From assembly GCA_001557505.1 (NCBI GenBank), contig LSAX01000010.1, positions 1,426,001 through 1,490,000 on the forward strand: a DNA stretch of 64,000 nt, given 5' to 3'. Below are positions 1-13,800 of the stretch, one piece after another. The stretch is from Reticulascus tulasneorum. Its lineage: Eukaryota; Ascomycota; Sordariomycetes; Glomerellales; Reticulascaceae. Positions within the stretch are counted from its first letter, which is position 1. The number at the start of each line of letters is the position of its first letter. The translations under genes and the position numbers were made by a program. The notes below the pieces were generated by a model. It saw only the letters and a list, made by a program, of their open reading frames with translations. It did not search any database and was not told the DNA's origin.

Positions 1-3000
1 TCGAACAGTTCTCCAAATTCGCCAACATCTTCTTCTTGTTCACTGCCGCACTACAGCAGATCCCGGGGCTATCCCCAACCAACAGATTCACGACCATTAT
101 CCCCCTTACAATTGTGCTTATGGTATCGGCAGCCAAGGAGTTGGTGGAGGATTATCGCAGGAAACAGGCCGATCAGGCATTGAACCAGTCGAAAGCCCGA
201 GTTTTGCGCGGCTCCTCTTTCCAGGATACGAAATGGATCAACGTTGCTGTGGGCGATGTCATTCGTGTGGAATCGGAAGAGCCCTTCCCTGCCGATCTAC
301 TCCTGCTTGCCAGCTCCGAGCCTGAAGGTCTTTGCTACATCGAGACAGCCAATCTTGACGGAGAGACGAATCTCAAGATCAAACAAGCCTTGCCAGAGAC
401 GTGCACCATGGTCAGTTCCAGCGAACTGAGCAGACTGGGAGGCAAGGTCAAGTCCGAACAACCGAATAGCAGCTTGTATACGTACGAGGCCACGCTCATG
501 ATGCAAGCAGGAGGCGGAGAAAAGGAATTGCCAGTTACGCCCGAACAATTGCTGCTTCGTGGCGCCACCCTGCGAAACACCCCTTGGATTCATGGTATCG
601 TTGTCTTTACCGGACACGAAACGAAGTTGATGCGAAATGCTACGGCGGCACCGATCAAGCGCACCAAGGTCGAGAGAAAGCTGAACTGGGTGGTTTTGGT
701 CTTGATTGGAATCCTCCTTGTTCTCAGCGTCATCAGCACGGTTGGCGACCTCGTCATCAGAAAGGTGGAGGGCAACTCTCTGTCATATCTTGAGCTGGGA
801 TCGAACAGCAGTGCCGGCGATATCGTGAGGACGTTCTTCAAGGATATGGTCACGTATTGGGTCCTGTTCTCGTCTCTAGTTCCCATCTCACTCTTCGTCA
901 CTATCGAGCTTGTGAAATACTGGCATGGTATTCTCATCAACGACGATCTCGACATATACTACGATAAGACGGATACGCCTGCAAATTGCAGAACCTCCAG
1001 TTTGGTGGAGGAGCTCGGCATGGTCGAGTATGTCTTCTCTGACAAGACGGGTACCCTGACCTGCAACATGATGGAGTTCAAGCAAGCCTCGATCGCTGGT
1101 ATCCAGTACGCAGAGGTAGTCCCAGAAGACCAACGAGCTACGATCCAGGACGGTGTTGAGGTTGGCATTCACGACTACAAGCGTCTTGCGGAGAACTTGA
1201 AAAATCACGAATCTGCCCCGGCCATCGATCATTTCCTAGCTTTATTGGCTACTTGTCATACTGTCATCCCGGAGCGAAATGAGGAGAAAGGTGGCAAGAT
1301 CAAGTACCAGGCGGCCTCCCCTGACGAAGGTGCCCTTGTTGAGGGTGCAGCAACACTTGGCTATACCTTCACGGACCGGAAGCCCAGGTCTGTATTCATT
1401 GAAGTAGCTGGTCAAGACTTGGAGTATGAACTTCTTGCAGTCTGCGAGTTTAACTCCACTCGAAAGAGGATGTCAACGATATACCGATGTCCCGATGGCA
1501 AGATTCGGTGTTACTGCAAGGGTGCTGATACTGTCATTCTTGAGCGACTCAACGAAAATAACCCGCATGTTGAAGTTACCCTCCGGCATCTGGAAGAGTA
1601 TGCCTCCGAGGGTCTACGAACTCTCTGCTTGGCGATGCGTGAAATCCCAGAACAAGAGTATCAGGAATGGGCCAAAATACACGACAAGGCAATGACAACA
1701 GTCGGAGGCAACCGTGCGGATGAATTGGACAAGGCGGCAGAAATCATTGAACACGATTTCTTCCTTCTCGGAGCGACCGCTATTGAAGATCGTCTCCAAG
1801 ATGGAGTGCCCGAGACTATTCACACGCTCCAACAAGCCGGTATCAAGGTTTGGGTTCTGACTGGAGATCGACAAGAGACCGCCATCAACATTGGCATGAG
1901 TTGCAAACTTCTCAGCGAGGACATGATGCTGCTCATTATCAACGAAGAATCCGCAGCCGCAACACGAGACAACATACAAAAGAAAATGGACGCCATTCGT
2001 ACACAGGGAGATGGGACAATCGAAATGGAGACTCTTGCCCTAGTCATCGACGGAAAATCCCTGACCTACGCGTTGGAAAAGGATCTCGAGAAGCTGTTCC
2101 TTGACCTTGCCGTCATGTGCAAGGCTGTTATCTGCTGTCGAGTGTCGCCACTACAGAAGGCTTTGGTTGTCAAGCTCGTGAAGAAATACCAGAAAGAGTC
2201 TATTCTCCTCGCTATTGGCGACGGTGCGAACGACGTCTCGATGATTCAAGCAGCCCACATTGGTATTGGTATTAGTGGCGTGGAAGGTCTGCAAGCAGCC
2301 CGAAGCGCTGACGTGTCCATTGCCCAATTCCGATACCTTAGGAAGTTGTTGCTTGTTCATGGCGCCTGGAGTTACCAGCGCGTGAGCAAGACTATTCTGT
2401 TCTCGTTCTACAAGAACATCACTTTGTACATGACACAGTTTTGGGTAAGTCTCCGTGGGCTCCTTTGGGCGATGGCCTGTGCTAACGAGTTCGCAGTACA
2501 CGTTCCAAAACGTTTTCTCTGGCGCTGTTATCTACGAGTCATGGACGCTGTCCTTCTACAACGTCTTTTACACTGTATTGCCTCCACTTGCCATGGGTAT
2601 CCTCGATCAACACATCTCAGCTCGGCTCCTCGACCGATATCCCCAACTCTACGTCATGGGCCAACAGAATCAATCCTTCAAGATCAAGAACTTCGTGGAG
2701 TGGGTCGCGAATGCGGTCTATCACTCCATCATTCTCTACATCTTCGGCGAGCTGATTTGGGTCGGCGACCTCATTCAAGGGGACGGCCAGATCGCAGGTC
2801 ATTGGGTGTGGGGAACAGCGCTATACGCTGCTGTCCTCCTCACCGTCCTTGGAAAAGCTGCCCTGGTCACAAACAACTGGACCAAGTATCATGTGCTTGC
2901 TATCCCTGGCAGCATGGCGATCTGGTGGGTCTTCATTGCCGTGTACGGGACTGTCGCGCCAATGATACCTTTCTCGGCCGAGTACCACGGTGTGATTCCG

Positions 3001-3410
3001 AAGCTGTACGCCAGCCCCGTATTCTGGCTACAGACTCTCTCCTTGACGATCATGTGTCTCCTGCGTGACTTTGGCTGGAAATATGCCAAGCGAATGTATT
3101 GGCCACAAACATATCATCATATTCAAGAGATTCAAAAGTACAACATCCAGGATTACAGGCCTCGGTAAGTCCCGCTCATCTCACTACTCACCTCTCCTCC
3201 CAATCACATCACTAACTGTCATGAAATAGTATGGAGCAGTTCCAAAAGGCTATTCGCAAGGTCCGACAGGTGCAGCGGATGAGGAAGCAGCGCGGCTACG
3301 CGTTCTCGCAAGCAGATGAGAGTCAAACCAGAGTGCTGCAGGCCTACGATACAACACAACACCGTGGGCGGTATGGTGAGATGGCCAGCTCAAGACCAGC
3401 GGGGAGGTAG
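1..3410 (+). CDS. drs2: Drs2-type P4-ATPase phospholipid flippase, 5' end outside window
   Basis: Exons 3-2444 (in frame from base 3), 2497-3164 and 3230-3410; introns of 52 and 65 nt with GT..AG ends. About 1096 residues are present; the missing N-terminus is left of the window. P4-ATPases flip aminophospholipids to the cytosolic leaflet of trans-Golgi and endosomal membranes, using ATP and a Cdc50 partner (family knowledge). Visible: the TANLDGETNLK actuator region, the phosphorylation motif DKTGTLT preceded by the P4 signature KTDTPANCRTSSLVEELG, the GDGANDVSMIQ hinge and C-terminal membrane helices. The tail contains RGYAFSQADE, very close to the GIM regulatory motif of yeast Drs2 (GFAFSQAE type), which separates it from Dnf-type flippases. 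No lesions seen in the part present. Confidence 0.95.
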
Positions 3411-6400
3411 TACCTAAGGAGAGCGGGAGCGGACTGCAAGTAATGCGGATTGGGTCGACAACACGGTGTGATTTTGCATGCATGGGCGCAGCATGCTGGG
3501 CTTTCCTCGTCTTTTTTGCTTGGGTTGCGGCAAAAATCAGTTTTTGAAATGTTTAAAAACACCTCCCCGACCTGCTTTATTCGTCGGGGATCGGAGTGGC
3601 AAATGGGTGGAACGGGGTCCTTGAGACCTGTTGATTGAGCTACTTAGAGTTTTTGGCTGTGGAACGGAAGGGGGTTGGAATGATCGAGAAGAAGGATTGT
3701 GTATTACCAAACGAACATCTCAAAATCTGACAAGGCTGTGTCATATTTGACAATGATATTTTATTCTTGTTACCATCACGCTATGTCCCCTGGCGGAACC
3801 GGGGGTCTCTTCTATGGCGATGGCTTGGGTCCCGACGATCGTGTATGTCCCAATGGTTACCTTTGCCATTCTGCTTAGTCAAGGTCACGCCCGCAACATA
3901 TCTTGCCCCTGAATATCTGGTCGAGTGTCTGCACTTACGATCCAAGGTGGGCCAGGGGAAGAGGATAGTAGAGGAGCTGTTACACACTCCGTGGGCATAT
4001 GGGACGTTGCTGGGTCCTTTCGGTGGAATGCAAGAGACAGTGTTTGGATGACGCTGGACGGGATGAAGACAAGGTCAACTCACTTACACATCCATGAGAG
4101 GCGATAGGGAGGACTTGGGCATTGAGCCGGATACTCAGCTACGTCGTCCCCCATTGCCCATTTCCACACATACGAGTTCTTCATCCCGCCCCTCTACGAT
4201 CAAGCCAGGCGATAGAACCTCGAACCCCCAAACATCCTCGTTTCGACCTCCCTCAAACATCTTTGATAGTCCACCCCGAAACTCACCTCCAGCCCCTGAT
4301 ATGAGAGCCGTGATGGAAGGTGTAACCCTTCCGTGCCGCCTGCGAGGTTCAATCCTTGTCTCTCTTCATCTATATATATCGCAAAGGCCGCACACTGAGC
4401 GTCGTGTCGTCTGCACTGTTGAAAGGTAGACAACCTCGAGAGTAGCTGCGGGCGACCCCGAGATTGAGGCTACCAGACTTCAGCTGTACGTCGCAGCGCC
4501 TGCCAAGACGGGGAGAGCCACGAGCAGCCGGTGCCTTCGGGCTGCATTCCAATGAGGTTGTAGGACATGTCTTGGGATGCCGTCGAGCGGCACCCAGCAT
4601 CGCCGTTACTGCAGCTTCCACAGTTCTGATACCGGCCTGCAAGAACATATCTGGAGATACCCATACCAGCTCGCTACCAAGCTTGCGCACAACACAACAC
4701 AATACAACACGGAAAACTCCATAACAAGGATTTCTACAAAGCCTGATTTTTTCCTTCCTCATCCAGGCGGTACCGACATTGCACACATGCATCCCGCTTA
4801 CCAACTGCCGGAAGTTTCTCCCAGCGGTCGTCCATCTGCGGGAGGCCGAAGCCCTCCCGGCATCCCCCCTCTCCAGGTCCCATGTTTTCCCAAAAACTCT
4901 GAGCACACCCACCCCCACAGATATCAAAAAAAGAGGAAGAGTCGTCTATCTCTGCCCCCCCGCCAAGCGGGTGTTTCGGATATAATCGTGGTCACAAGAC
5001 CTGCTCACCTCATTCATACTTGCGTTGGCGTCTTGCGCCTTGTATCATGCTGGCTCAGCATCATTTGTCAGTCCGGGAACCGCAGACTAGGAGAGCCTGG
5101 CTAGGGCCGCACGGCAGGCCGGCTTGTCTGCTTTGCTTTGCTTTGCCTGCCGCCAGTCTTTATGTGTTCGTACTGCCGTCGTACTATAACAGAGTCTGCA
5201 ACCAGAGACTTATGCTTTGCAGGTGATGCGTCCGCCCGCTGCAGCAGCAGCAGCTTACCCATCTCCGGCCGGCCTCATCCAGCATTACAAACACATGCTC
5301 GGCACGCAAAAGACGGCCTTGTAATCACGTATCCCAAGCAAGATGGAGTACCATCCCATAAACATCTAGCAAGCATCCCATACCGACCACCGCCTGCCGC
5401 AACAAGCCCAGATCTGCAGCGCCGCCTGCGCAGCCGGGACGCCCCGTCTCCTCGGTCAAAGGCCTAGCCCACCCACCCCCCAGCTCCCAATCCCGGACAA
5501 GCAGAGTAGCAAGCGGCGCGGCACAAAGGGCGAGGTCTTGGCGGCGCCCTTCTGCCTGCCCTAGTCGGCCAAGCTAGAGTGTGCAGGTTAATATGGAAAA
5601 TGCCAATGGCCCCGGGAAAAGCACGCTTATCAGAATACGAACACACTTTTGGGCGACAAAAAAGACTGAAGAGGACAAGCAACTGTGTGAGGCCCTTTTG
5701 GGATAGTTCAGCGGTGGGACAACAGAAAAACAAGAGGACGGGATATATTGCATGTGCCTCGAACGAGTTTGCATTATTATTAATACTACTCCCTCGTACG
5801 AGGTCCCGTCCCGATCACTCTGGGCCAACCCCGGCGCATCCGCGGAATTGCATCGTACATGTCCTTTCATAAGTATCATACGTATCATATGTACTCGGGT
5901 CCAAATCCAGTCATGTAGATTCTGCAGAGAGAAAGAACCAAAAACACACAATAATAAATATGCCCAACTGATAGAAGGGGGGGGGGGGGAGAGGGGGAGG
6001 GGGGACGTTCCATATCCGCCTGCCTCCAGGTAATACGCCCCAAAAACCTAAATTCCCTTAGGTATCCATGCAAAAGATGTTTCCCCTCCCAAGAAAAAGC
6101 AAGAAAAACGTTCTGCACCTCTCTATAATGCTAAATGCCGTTACACATGAATAAACTCCGTCGTGAAAATGTCCTCCCTGCGGAGGAGGTCGTCAAGCTC
6201 CGTGGAACGTAATGGATGTGGAATCCCGAAGAGTCGGTTGAATCCGAAGGAAGTAGAAAACCCCGCAAAAACGTCACAAAATATGCCAACCTGCCAGAGA
6301 GAGACAAGACCCAAATGGACCAAATATCGGTCGACCCCGCCGCCCAAGAATAGAAAGTCGTAATTCTTGACTCCTCACATGACCCCAACAAAATGTGGCT

Positions 6401-6997
6401 TTTTCCCAAATCAATTGCCTCGGAAGAATGAAGCCAAAGTTCTCGCAGTTGGTTGCGCTCAGACTCTTTCGTAAAATGCTCAGCTTTCGTCCCGGGGCGT
6501 CATCTTTCGTGGGGTTAAATGAGACCATGCCATCCATACATAGCACTACTGCTGATAAAGGAAGCAATGGGCGAGCCGGAGACTTTTGGGCAACCCCGGA
6601 TTGCGTGGGATTATTGGGTGTTTGACGCACTCGTCGTTATCGATCGTCGTAATTGCCCCGCGTTATCCGTCCCCCTTTGGCCCTTTGACCATTGGAAGGT
6701 CACGCACTAACCCCGCGCTGGAGCTGGGGGTCCATCATCCATCTGGAGGCGATTGCAACCAAAAACGCGGCGGGGTTGCAGCTGCGAGAAACCCTGGAAT
6801 GAGGGTTCCCCCCACCTCAACCCCCCAATGGCATGTATGGACGGGCGGCTGGATGGGATTGCAAGGACGCCTGCAGTCGCTTGCTTCCTCCCAGAGCTGC
6901 ATCGTGAATCTCACATCATCATCAAGTGGGATTTGGGTGGGATCCAAATCGGTGGCGGAGCAATCAAATCCCCTCGCTCAGCCTGCTGAAATCGAGT
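3411..6997. other. intergenic, no supportable gene
   Basis: 3.6 kb between the 3' ends of drs2 and the Ecl1-family gene, which converge on it. Open frames up to about 185 codons occur (for example 4370-4927 minus) but have no family resemblance, no plausible start context and compete with equally long frames in other phases. Contents are GC-moderate unique DNA with pyrimidine runs and a poly-G tract near 5977. No tRNA-like B box with a matching A box was found by eye. Confidence 0.6.
5977..6004 (+). repeat. poly-G tract
   Basis: A run of 13 G followed by further G blocks broken only by single A residues. It lies in the gene-free space 3' of drs2 and about 1 kb from the stop of the Ecl1-family gene. 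G-quadruplex potential is obvious, but no role can be assigned. Length is likely to vary between isolates and to be error-prone in sequencing. Confidence 0.9.
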
Positions 6998-8182
6998 CTA
7001 GCGCCCGACCATTGGCGTCACCAGCTCGATGCTCTTCGGCCTGGAGTAACCACCGGGTCGCCGCGTGGGTGGTAACGGGCGGTCCATCCCACTGGTGCTG
7101 TAGTTGTATCCATAACCGCTCGCTCCGTACCCTCCATCGTACGTCGACGAGAAGAAGCCCGAGCTGCCTCTGGTGTACGACGTGCTGGGGCTGGTAGCGG
7201 CGCTGCGCGTGAACGGCCACAGGCTTGGATGCTGACCTGTCGTGGGGGAAGGGGGGCTTGGCGGCCGTACATTGAGAGACCTTAGGGCTGAGATGGCTGA
7301 TGAATGCTGATGTGTGCTCAGCGTACCGGGGGTCGTCGGTGGTGAGAAATGCGTCGAGCTGGGCCGCGAAGGCGATGCGCGAGGAATGATGTCTCTCGGT
7401 TCCGGGTCCCCTGATGAGTAGAATGGGTAGTGCCCCGACTGGCCGTGGCTCCTGCTCATCATGATCTCCTGTCCGGACGAATTCAGGTCATGCTTGCGAC
7501 AGCTAATGGCGCCGCGTGTTAGTGGGCAAGCACGGGCGGGGAGTAGGATTGGTGAGAGCCATACGCTTCAGAACAGTACAAGAACTTCTCGTCTTGTGGT
7601 ACAAATTGCTTTTCGCAGGTCATACTGAGACACAGCCAGTTAGTTAAAATTCATTCAAGTGACGCAGGAACGGCTCAGTTCCGAGAGAGTGTAAGCCCGC
7701 CGCCTCTGATTGGAAGGTTCTCCAAAACGAGGCAGATCGTGCATCCCAGGTGATGATGCAGGTGACCGAAAAGGGTATTCCGAGAGAAGCAAGAAAAAGG
7801 AATGAGAGTGGCCTAGCAATCCCTCGTGCATGTGGGGGAAAGTGAGAATCGGAGTCCAGAACCAACTCATGATGCGAGACGGCCACCCAAGACCGCAACC
7901 GAGAGGGAGATTGAGAAGGGGGTTTAAAAAAATTAGAGCGGCAGTTCAGACATACCAATACTGGGGGAAGCTCTCCCGCTCGTCGTCCCATGACTCTTGC
8001 CATTCCCGTTCCCGTTCCCTGGGGCTTCTGCCCAGCTTCTGGGCAACTACCGGGGTCGATCTTCTCGACAAGGTCGTCGGACGCTTATAGCGGGTGGGAT
8101 CAGTGGCCGTCACGGCCTTCCGCACGTCCGTCATGGAGGTATTCGCAGAGCCATGGCCGGACTTCTTTCGACTGTGGTGCAT
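6998..8182 (-). CDS. Ecl1-family (life-span regulatory factor) zinc-binding protein
   Basis: Model: exons 7956-8182, 7565-7624 and 6998-7502; introns 331 and 62 nt with GT..AG ends; 263 residues. Only the spliced product gives the diagnostic core QYCMTCEKQFVPQDEKFLYC followed by SEACRKHDL, a C-x2-C-x13-C-x3-C pattern at C76, C79, C93 and C97; both introns cut through it. This matches the small Ecl1/2/3 family, whose S. pombe members extend chronological life span and respond to nutrient or metal limitation. The remainder is a Ser/Pro/Gly/Tyr-rich, probably disordered tail ending LVTPMVGR; the N-terminus is basic and precedes an Arg/Glu-rich stretch. An in-frame TGA lies about 18 codons upstream of the chosen ATG, so this start is the earliest in this exon, although a further 5' exon cannot be excluded. 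Family assignment is from the motif only. Confidence 0.8.
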
Positions 8183-9839
8183 GGATTTCTGATGGGCGTG
8201 GCCCGGGGTGAGGTGCAGTTGAGGTTGGTTGGCCAGACTGGATCAGTTCGGCAGGGGTCCCTTTTGGGTTGTAGTACGGATGATAGACCGTGGGGATGTC
8301 TCAAGCGAGGTATGATTTGCCTTTGGCAGCAAGCGTTGGTCAAAGTCGTGGAGGGACAGCAGGACAGGACAGCGCAGGATGGCGGAAATGCTTTCTCGGG
8401 GGTTCCACCAAACTAAGAGGGTTCCTGAGGGGGGATTTGTAGACGATTGTCAGAGAAAATTTTTCTCGATAATGCAGAGCCTATCTGCTAGAACGCTTCT
8501 TGGAGATGCAGGAGATTTGATCCAGGCCGGAGTGGCGAATTGCGCATGAATTTCGACCTGAAGAATTTTTAGATCTCCCCGCACGCCGGCGGGTGCTGGA
8601 GGGATTCAGGGAAAAGCCCGTGCTGGCTTTTGGTGTCGTTGAAAGTGGGATGACCTGGGGTTTATTTGGCCGAGCTGAGAAAAAGATGACCGGATGTGGG
8701 TAAGGGAAAAATGATAAGACCGGAAGCTGGCTATGCAGAGAAGTTTTTTTCTTCTTCTCTTGCAACGGTGAACTCGGCCGAAGAACGATTTGCGGGTTGA
8801 TTGGCGAGGCGAGCAGGCAGTTTATTAGTAGTTTGGGTTGCCTTCGTGTAAGTGCAGCCAGGAGTGGGTGGCCAGTTCTTATTAGTGTGGATGGATGCAC
8901 TGTAAGTGAGAAGAGGTTTTTGGTGGTGCGCTTGGAGCGGACTGGCAAAAGGTGGAAAACGTAGGGTAGTGTAAGTTAGCCGAGTAGGCCAAGCAAGCAA
9001 GCTCCGGTGGGTATTGCGAGCTGATTGATACCACGGTTTTGATATCGCGGGCTTGAAAATGGCTCCGGTGATCGAATTTTATGGAGTAGCGATGACGACA
9101 CTGGACGAGCGCGTGAGCTGCGGAGAGAAAAAGGCGACCTGAGCTCTGCTACAGAAAAGCGAGGGAGAAATGTATATGAAGAGTAGGGGATTTCGGAATC
9201 CAATTCAGGGTCCAGGAGCTGAGGTGAGAGGGGAGGGAGTGGCAGGAATTTATTTGTAGTGGTGGAGGGACTGTGAGCTGATTATCTCATAAAGCAGACC
9301 CCGTGGCATATACGAATCTGATGAGCCCCGAGGTGTGACTCTTTTCGCTTCTCGATTTCGTGATTTTCGAGATTGATCACCACCCGCCGGAGGCCGAAAG
9401 CGGAGATGTGTCGCTGAGGCCTGTCCAGCCAATCCGATGTCAGACTCGTCGTCCCAGCTGTCAGAGACAGCCGCCGAGGGTAACGGGATAATGAGATGTC
9501 TTTGCTCTGTCAAGGGAGAACAAGGAAAGGGGGTTGGTTAAGCTCCTTTGATTGGGGATCCCCTTTTTTTTTCTTTCACCGACTGTTTGGTTTGATTGTC
9601 GGACGTGACGCGTGCCTTTTTTGTATGGTATTCTTCGTTCTCGATCGAGATGGGAGAGAGCGAAGTCCCGCCGCCGTTCCAGGCTAGAGGCAGTGGACGG
9701 GCGTTCAGCCGTGGAGCACAATATGCCCACTGACTAGTCTAGTAGATACCGGGAACACAGGGTACCGATGGGTATCTTGTGTAAGTGGATTCGAAGTCGG
9801 AGAGTTCCCAGAGTGGATTAAATGGGCGAGGGCAGGAAG

Positions 9840-9865
9840 TTTGGAGTTTGGAGTTTGGAGTTTGG
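9840..9865 (+). repeat. (TTTGGAG)n minisatellite, about 3.7 units
   Basis: Perfect 7-bp tandem repeat in gene-free DNA upstream of the Ecl1-family gene. Confidence 0.9.
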
Positions 9866-9921
9866 CGTTCAGAGGAGCGGAAGGGGAGATGCTGTCTCTA
9901 AGTACAGAAGGTCTGTCCTGG

Positions 9922-9942
9922 CAGCAGCAGCAGCAGCAGCAG
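9922..9942 (+). repeat. (CAG)7 microsatellite
   Basis: Seven perfect CAG triplets. They fall inside a short open frame with no other support, so treated as non-coding. Confidence 0.95.
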
Positions 9943-10716
9943 CTCCAAGCAAGTGTGATTATCGACACTAATCACAGACACCCTTGTAATACAAGACGGT
10001 ATAGTGTGCTCCCTGGTGGGGGCGGGGTTATGCTGGAGGATGGGATGGGATGAGATGGTGGAGAGTGTCGGGTGCTGCCCGTATTGGGGTACGTATGTAA
10101 GTGAGATATACGTAGGAGATAGATAGATCCGAGGCGAGGCTTGCTGCTAGCACGGGCTCCTGAATAAAGCAGATGGTAATTAGAGCTCGAACCGTGGAGA
10201 GACAAAAGAGCTACCAGCAGGGGGGGTTAGGTTAGGCGAGAGAGGGGGAAGACGGGGGCCTTTAAGGATGAAGTAGTCCTAGCATGGGATTCCCTCTTGT
10301 TGTTGCCCTCCAGGCTCTCTCTTCCAATTATTGCTCCTTAGGTAGCCCTCTAGGGTACTTGGTGGTGCATACGAGAGGCAATGAACAGCTCCGAAAGTAG
10401 GTAAGATGGCTTCATCAACTCTTCCAATTACGAATCTGGTCAAGGGCGGCCCCCTCCTCCTCCTCCCCACCCCTCATTATTACCTGATCAAAACTAGAAA
10501 TGCCAGGTACAGAGATGCAGGAGTCAGGAAACGTGGTGGGTTGCCCTAGCGGTGGGCAGGATTGAGGAGTAAAGCGGCAGGTGACGACTTATGGTGCTAT
10601 CATGGGCAAAGAATTGTGATGCATCACTCGGCCGTTTCGAGCTTCCGTCCAGCTCTGCCAGCCACCACCAGGCACTCGCATAGTACGGAGTACAATATTC
10701 ATCATTATTCCCACTT

Positions 10717-10748
10717 GCACACACACTAGCACACGCACACGCACACGC
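10717..10748 (+). repeat. CA/CACACG-rich simple repeat
   Basis: A CA run followed by three copies of a CACACG-type hexamer in gene-free DNA. Confidence 0.8.
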
Positions 10749-10797
10749 AATATGAACTATCAAAGTAACTACCTAACCTAGCTACTTACCCAGTAAG

Positions 10798-10815
10798 CTG
10801 CTGCTGCTGCTGCTG
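10798..10815 (+). repeat. (CTG)6 microsatellite
   Basis: Six perfect CTG triplets, about 0.9 kb from the (CAG)7 tract and complementary to it in sequence. Confidence 0.95.
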
Positions 10816-13800
10816 CATGCCCACCTACCTTACCTGCCGATACGCGACCTGCCAACCCACCTTCGGTCAGTAGACGGCCTGGGAAAGCATGAAATGAAAA
10901 AAAAATGCATGGGACCCTACATTAAGTGTTGGTAATGCTTTTAATACCGGGACCCGGATGGATTGGAGAAACACATATTCGAGACCGTGCTAGGCACCAC
11001 GGAAACAGTCACCACAATGGAGCACTATTGCGTGTCCGATGTTGTCATACTTTACTTTACGGTGAAGGGAAAAAACCCTCCGCTCACATCATCCAGTGCC
11101 CGGAGCACGTTTTCTCCCTGTGGACAATTGCGTTCAGGCTCCGCTCGGGACGCCGGCCGTCTTGTTTCGTCTTTCTCGGTCTCCGGTACCTCTGTGGCCT
11201 CAAAGCGTAAACGCAGCTAGTTGTGTAGCAGCTACATAGGACATCAACACCATCGATCCGTCAGATCGTTACCAGGAGACTGGGTAACTCTGGTGGGACA
11301 AGGGGCGGGGGGCCTAAAAAGGCGTGATGAGGGTTGAACAAACTACGGATCCGTACTAAGGAAGTACATACACACACATCGAGCCATCTTGAATTCCACA
11401 AGCGCCGATACCCCCCTCATCCCCCAGCGCTGTGATCGACATCCGAGATATCCAGAGGCGAGCAGCAACGAACGCCGACTTACGTGTATGTGGCCTGTCG
11501 TAGCGCTATTCCACACCCATTCTACGGATGCAAAAATGTGCACAACCGCCGATGGCTCCCCATAAACCCTGATGGTGGCGTTCCCATCACACCGAGATCA
11601 CATCCGCAAAGGGTTACCTCTGCTTCTAATCTTGTCTCACCCCAGAACCTGCGGGGCATGAACGCTTCCTCACGCTTGATCTGCCCTGTGCGATTTGCCT
11701 TGCCTTGTTTGCCGCTCCAAGTGTCCGTCCTATATTCCACCGTATATGTGATGATGGCAATAGTCAGGCATCATGATTCATGCTCTGGTCATTTTCCCCC
11801 ATCTGGCTATCTTCGCAATCGCAACCCGTTCTGTCTTCGGGTTGGCCAGCGACCTAGGTACTTTACTAATCCTCGTCTGTACGGCTATCAACTCTCTCTC
11901 TCGCGAACAAATGTACCTCGCAGCCTGCCCCCCTGTACGGATCTAGAAGCACAAAAAAATGCATGTTTAGATGGACCGCATACTCGGCTATGTCTTGTTG
12001 AGCCGGAAGTCAGCGACAAGATGCAGTTTGCCTTCCATGAAACACAACCTCTTTCCGCTCCAAGCAACTGCCTAACCTCGCTCTGCATGTAGCAGGTCTC
12101 TTCGAAAAGGGTCAAGCTGCCAACGAAACGGGGTTGCATCGCCAGAACCACAGAAATGTCGTCTTTGGCCCGCACCGATGCTGGTCGGTTAATATATATT
12201 CATCACATAAGCTCCCTCACCTTCCTTCAACCGGCTCAACGAAGGGACTACCGTTACAACCAGACTCATATACAGCCCGTCTTCGTGGGGGTTTGTTCCC
12301 TTGACCTCCCCACCCGTTACCGTTTTCCCCCGTCGGCTGGGACTGTAATGGTATCGTCATCAGCTTGGGACAAGTTCCCGAGCATTCTCAATCTCCAACA
12401 CAACGCAACACAAACGACACAACAACGCACAACACACCTTGCGGAATCTCCCACCAGGCTGGCAAGGGAGGGTTGCTTCAATGCACAGGAGCCCCCTCCC
12501 CGCAGCCCGTTATGTGCCTAACCTCCCTCGACTTCTGCCGCCCCAAGACAATTGCCCGGAAATCCACGCCCACGCCCATTTACTATGGGACCCGAAGTCG
12601 ATTAGTTAGCCCTGGCACAGAGTTTTGTTGCCCAAAATATCCTCCTGGTCCCGCATCCAGCATACAATGACGCTCACAGCCCATCCGTCCGTACACCCAC
12701 CCATCCCTCATCCGTCGGCCGAACCAGCTCGATATTAAGCCATCCCGTTCGGCATGCCTTCTTTGATCTTTGCGCGTCCAGCCCCAGATGCACGCCATAA
12801 TGGCAGAAGCACCTGCTGGCCCCAGGCACCCCACGCTTGCGACCTTGTTGCCCGCTCTTCACACCATCCCATTCTCACTTGGGATATGCTGGCTTGCGTG
12901 GGCTTAGCTGTGACCTGTGTCACGAACGACGCCATCAAGGTGAGAATGCCTCGTGGACTGCGGCGTGATACCCTGGGTCTGCTCATCTCTGCCTATGAGA
13001 TTGCCTATATCTACCCCGCTCACCTTGAGAGATTGATCAGGAGCCAGCAGCTAAGCCCCCTGGTACTTGTAGCTGACTGTATGCCACCTAAGACAGCCGC
13101 CGACCACTTGGGAGAGACGAGCAGAATCCAATTGGCCTCGGTACGCCTTGCTCTGGTGTGGCCGAGATGAAGAGAGAAAAAAAAACTTACATTTTTTTCC
13201 TACTCCGTAGTAAACATCTCTCCTCTCACCCAATAACCTCCATATCTCATCCCACGCTCTGGAAACCGCTCAATACACCCGGATAACCTCGGGTTTTCAA
13301 GGGACAGGTGGATCCAATCAGCCAGGACCCTTAAAAAAATTCCCAAATCTCCATCCTCCACGGGGCGGGTCATGCAAGATAACACTCAATCAAACCCACA
13401 CCACACCACGCACACGCACTCACACCCGCGTCTGCAATCCTCATCATCCCCATCGGCAATGCTAATCTCAGCTTCACCTGGCCTCGTCCGCATACGGGAT
13501 GGAGGGGGTCATCGACCATATATCATGCAATAACATGCTAATGGCCTGTACTCCTGCACAAAAACCCCCGCGCCTAGCTTTCTTGATTTCTCTTGAACCG
13601 AAATTTGCTCCTGCAGGTACTGCCCAAGTTGGCCAGGCTTGCCGCTCATAGATAGTCCAGAACTAAGGTCGCCAGCCAACCCCTCGTTGGTGTGCGAACT
13701 GGACCTTCCTTATCTATGGGGCATCACATACTTGCCCGGACGAACGCAATGCGAGTGCGGCTTCTCCTTCTTCGCGAGCATCCCATGTCCGTTCTTCATG

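Noticed and set aside
4370..5104. Overlapping 175-185-codon frames on both strands 3' of drs2
   Set aside because: They overlap each other on opposite strands, lack motifs and have unprotein-like composition.
6586..7197. 203-codon plus-strand frame
   Set aside because: It runs antisense across the last exon of the Ecl1-family gene, whose spliced motif is far stronger evidence.
11484..12092. 202-codon plus-strand open frame in the gene-poor tract
   Set aside because: Composition is Cys/Arg/Pro/Leu-rich and pattern-free, with no family resemblance; other frames of similar length occur by chance in this GC-moderate DNA.
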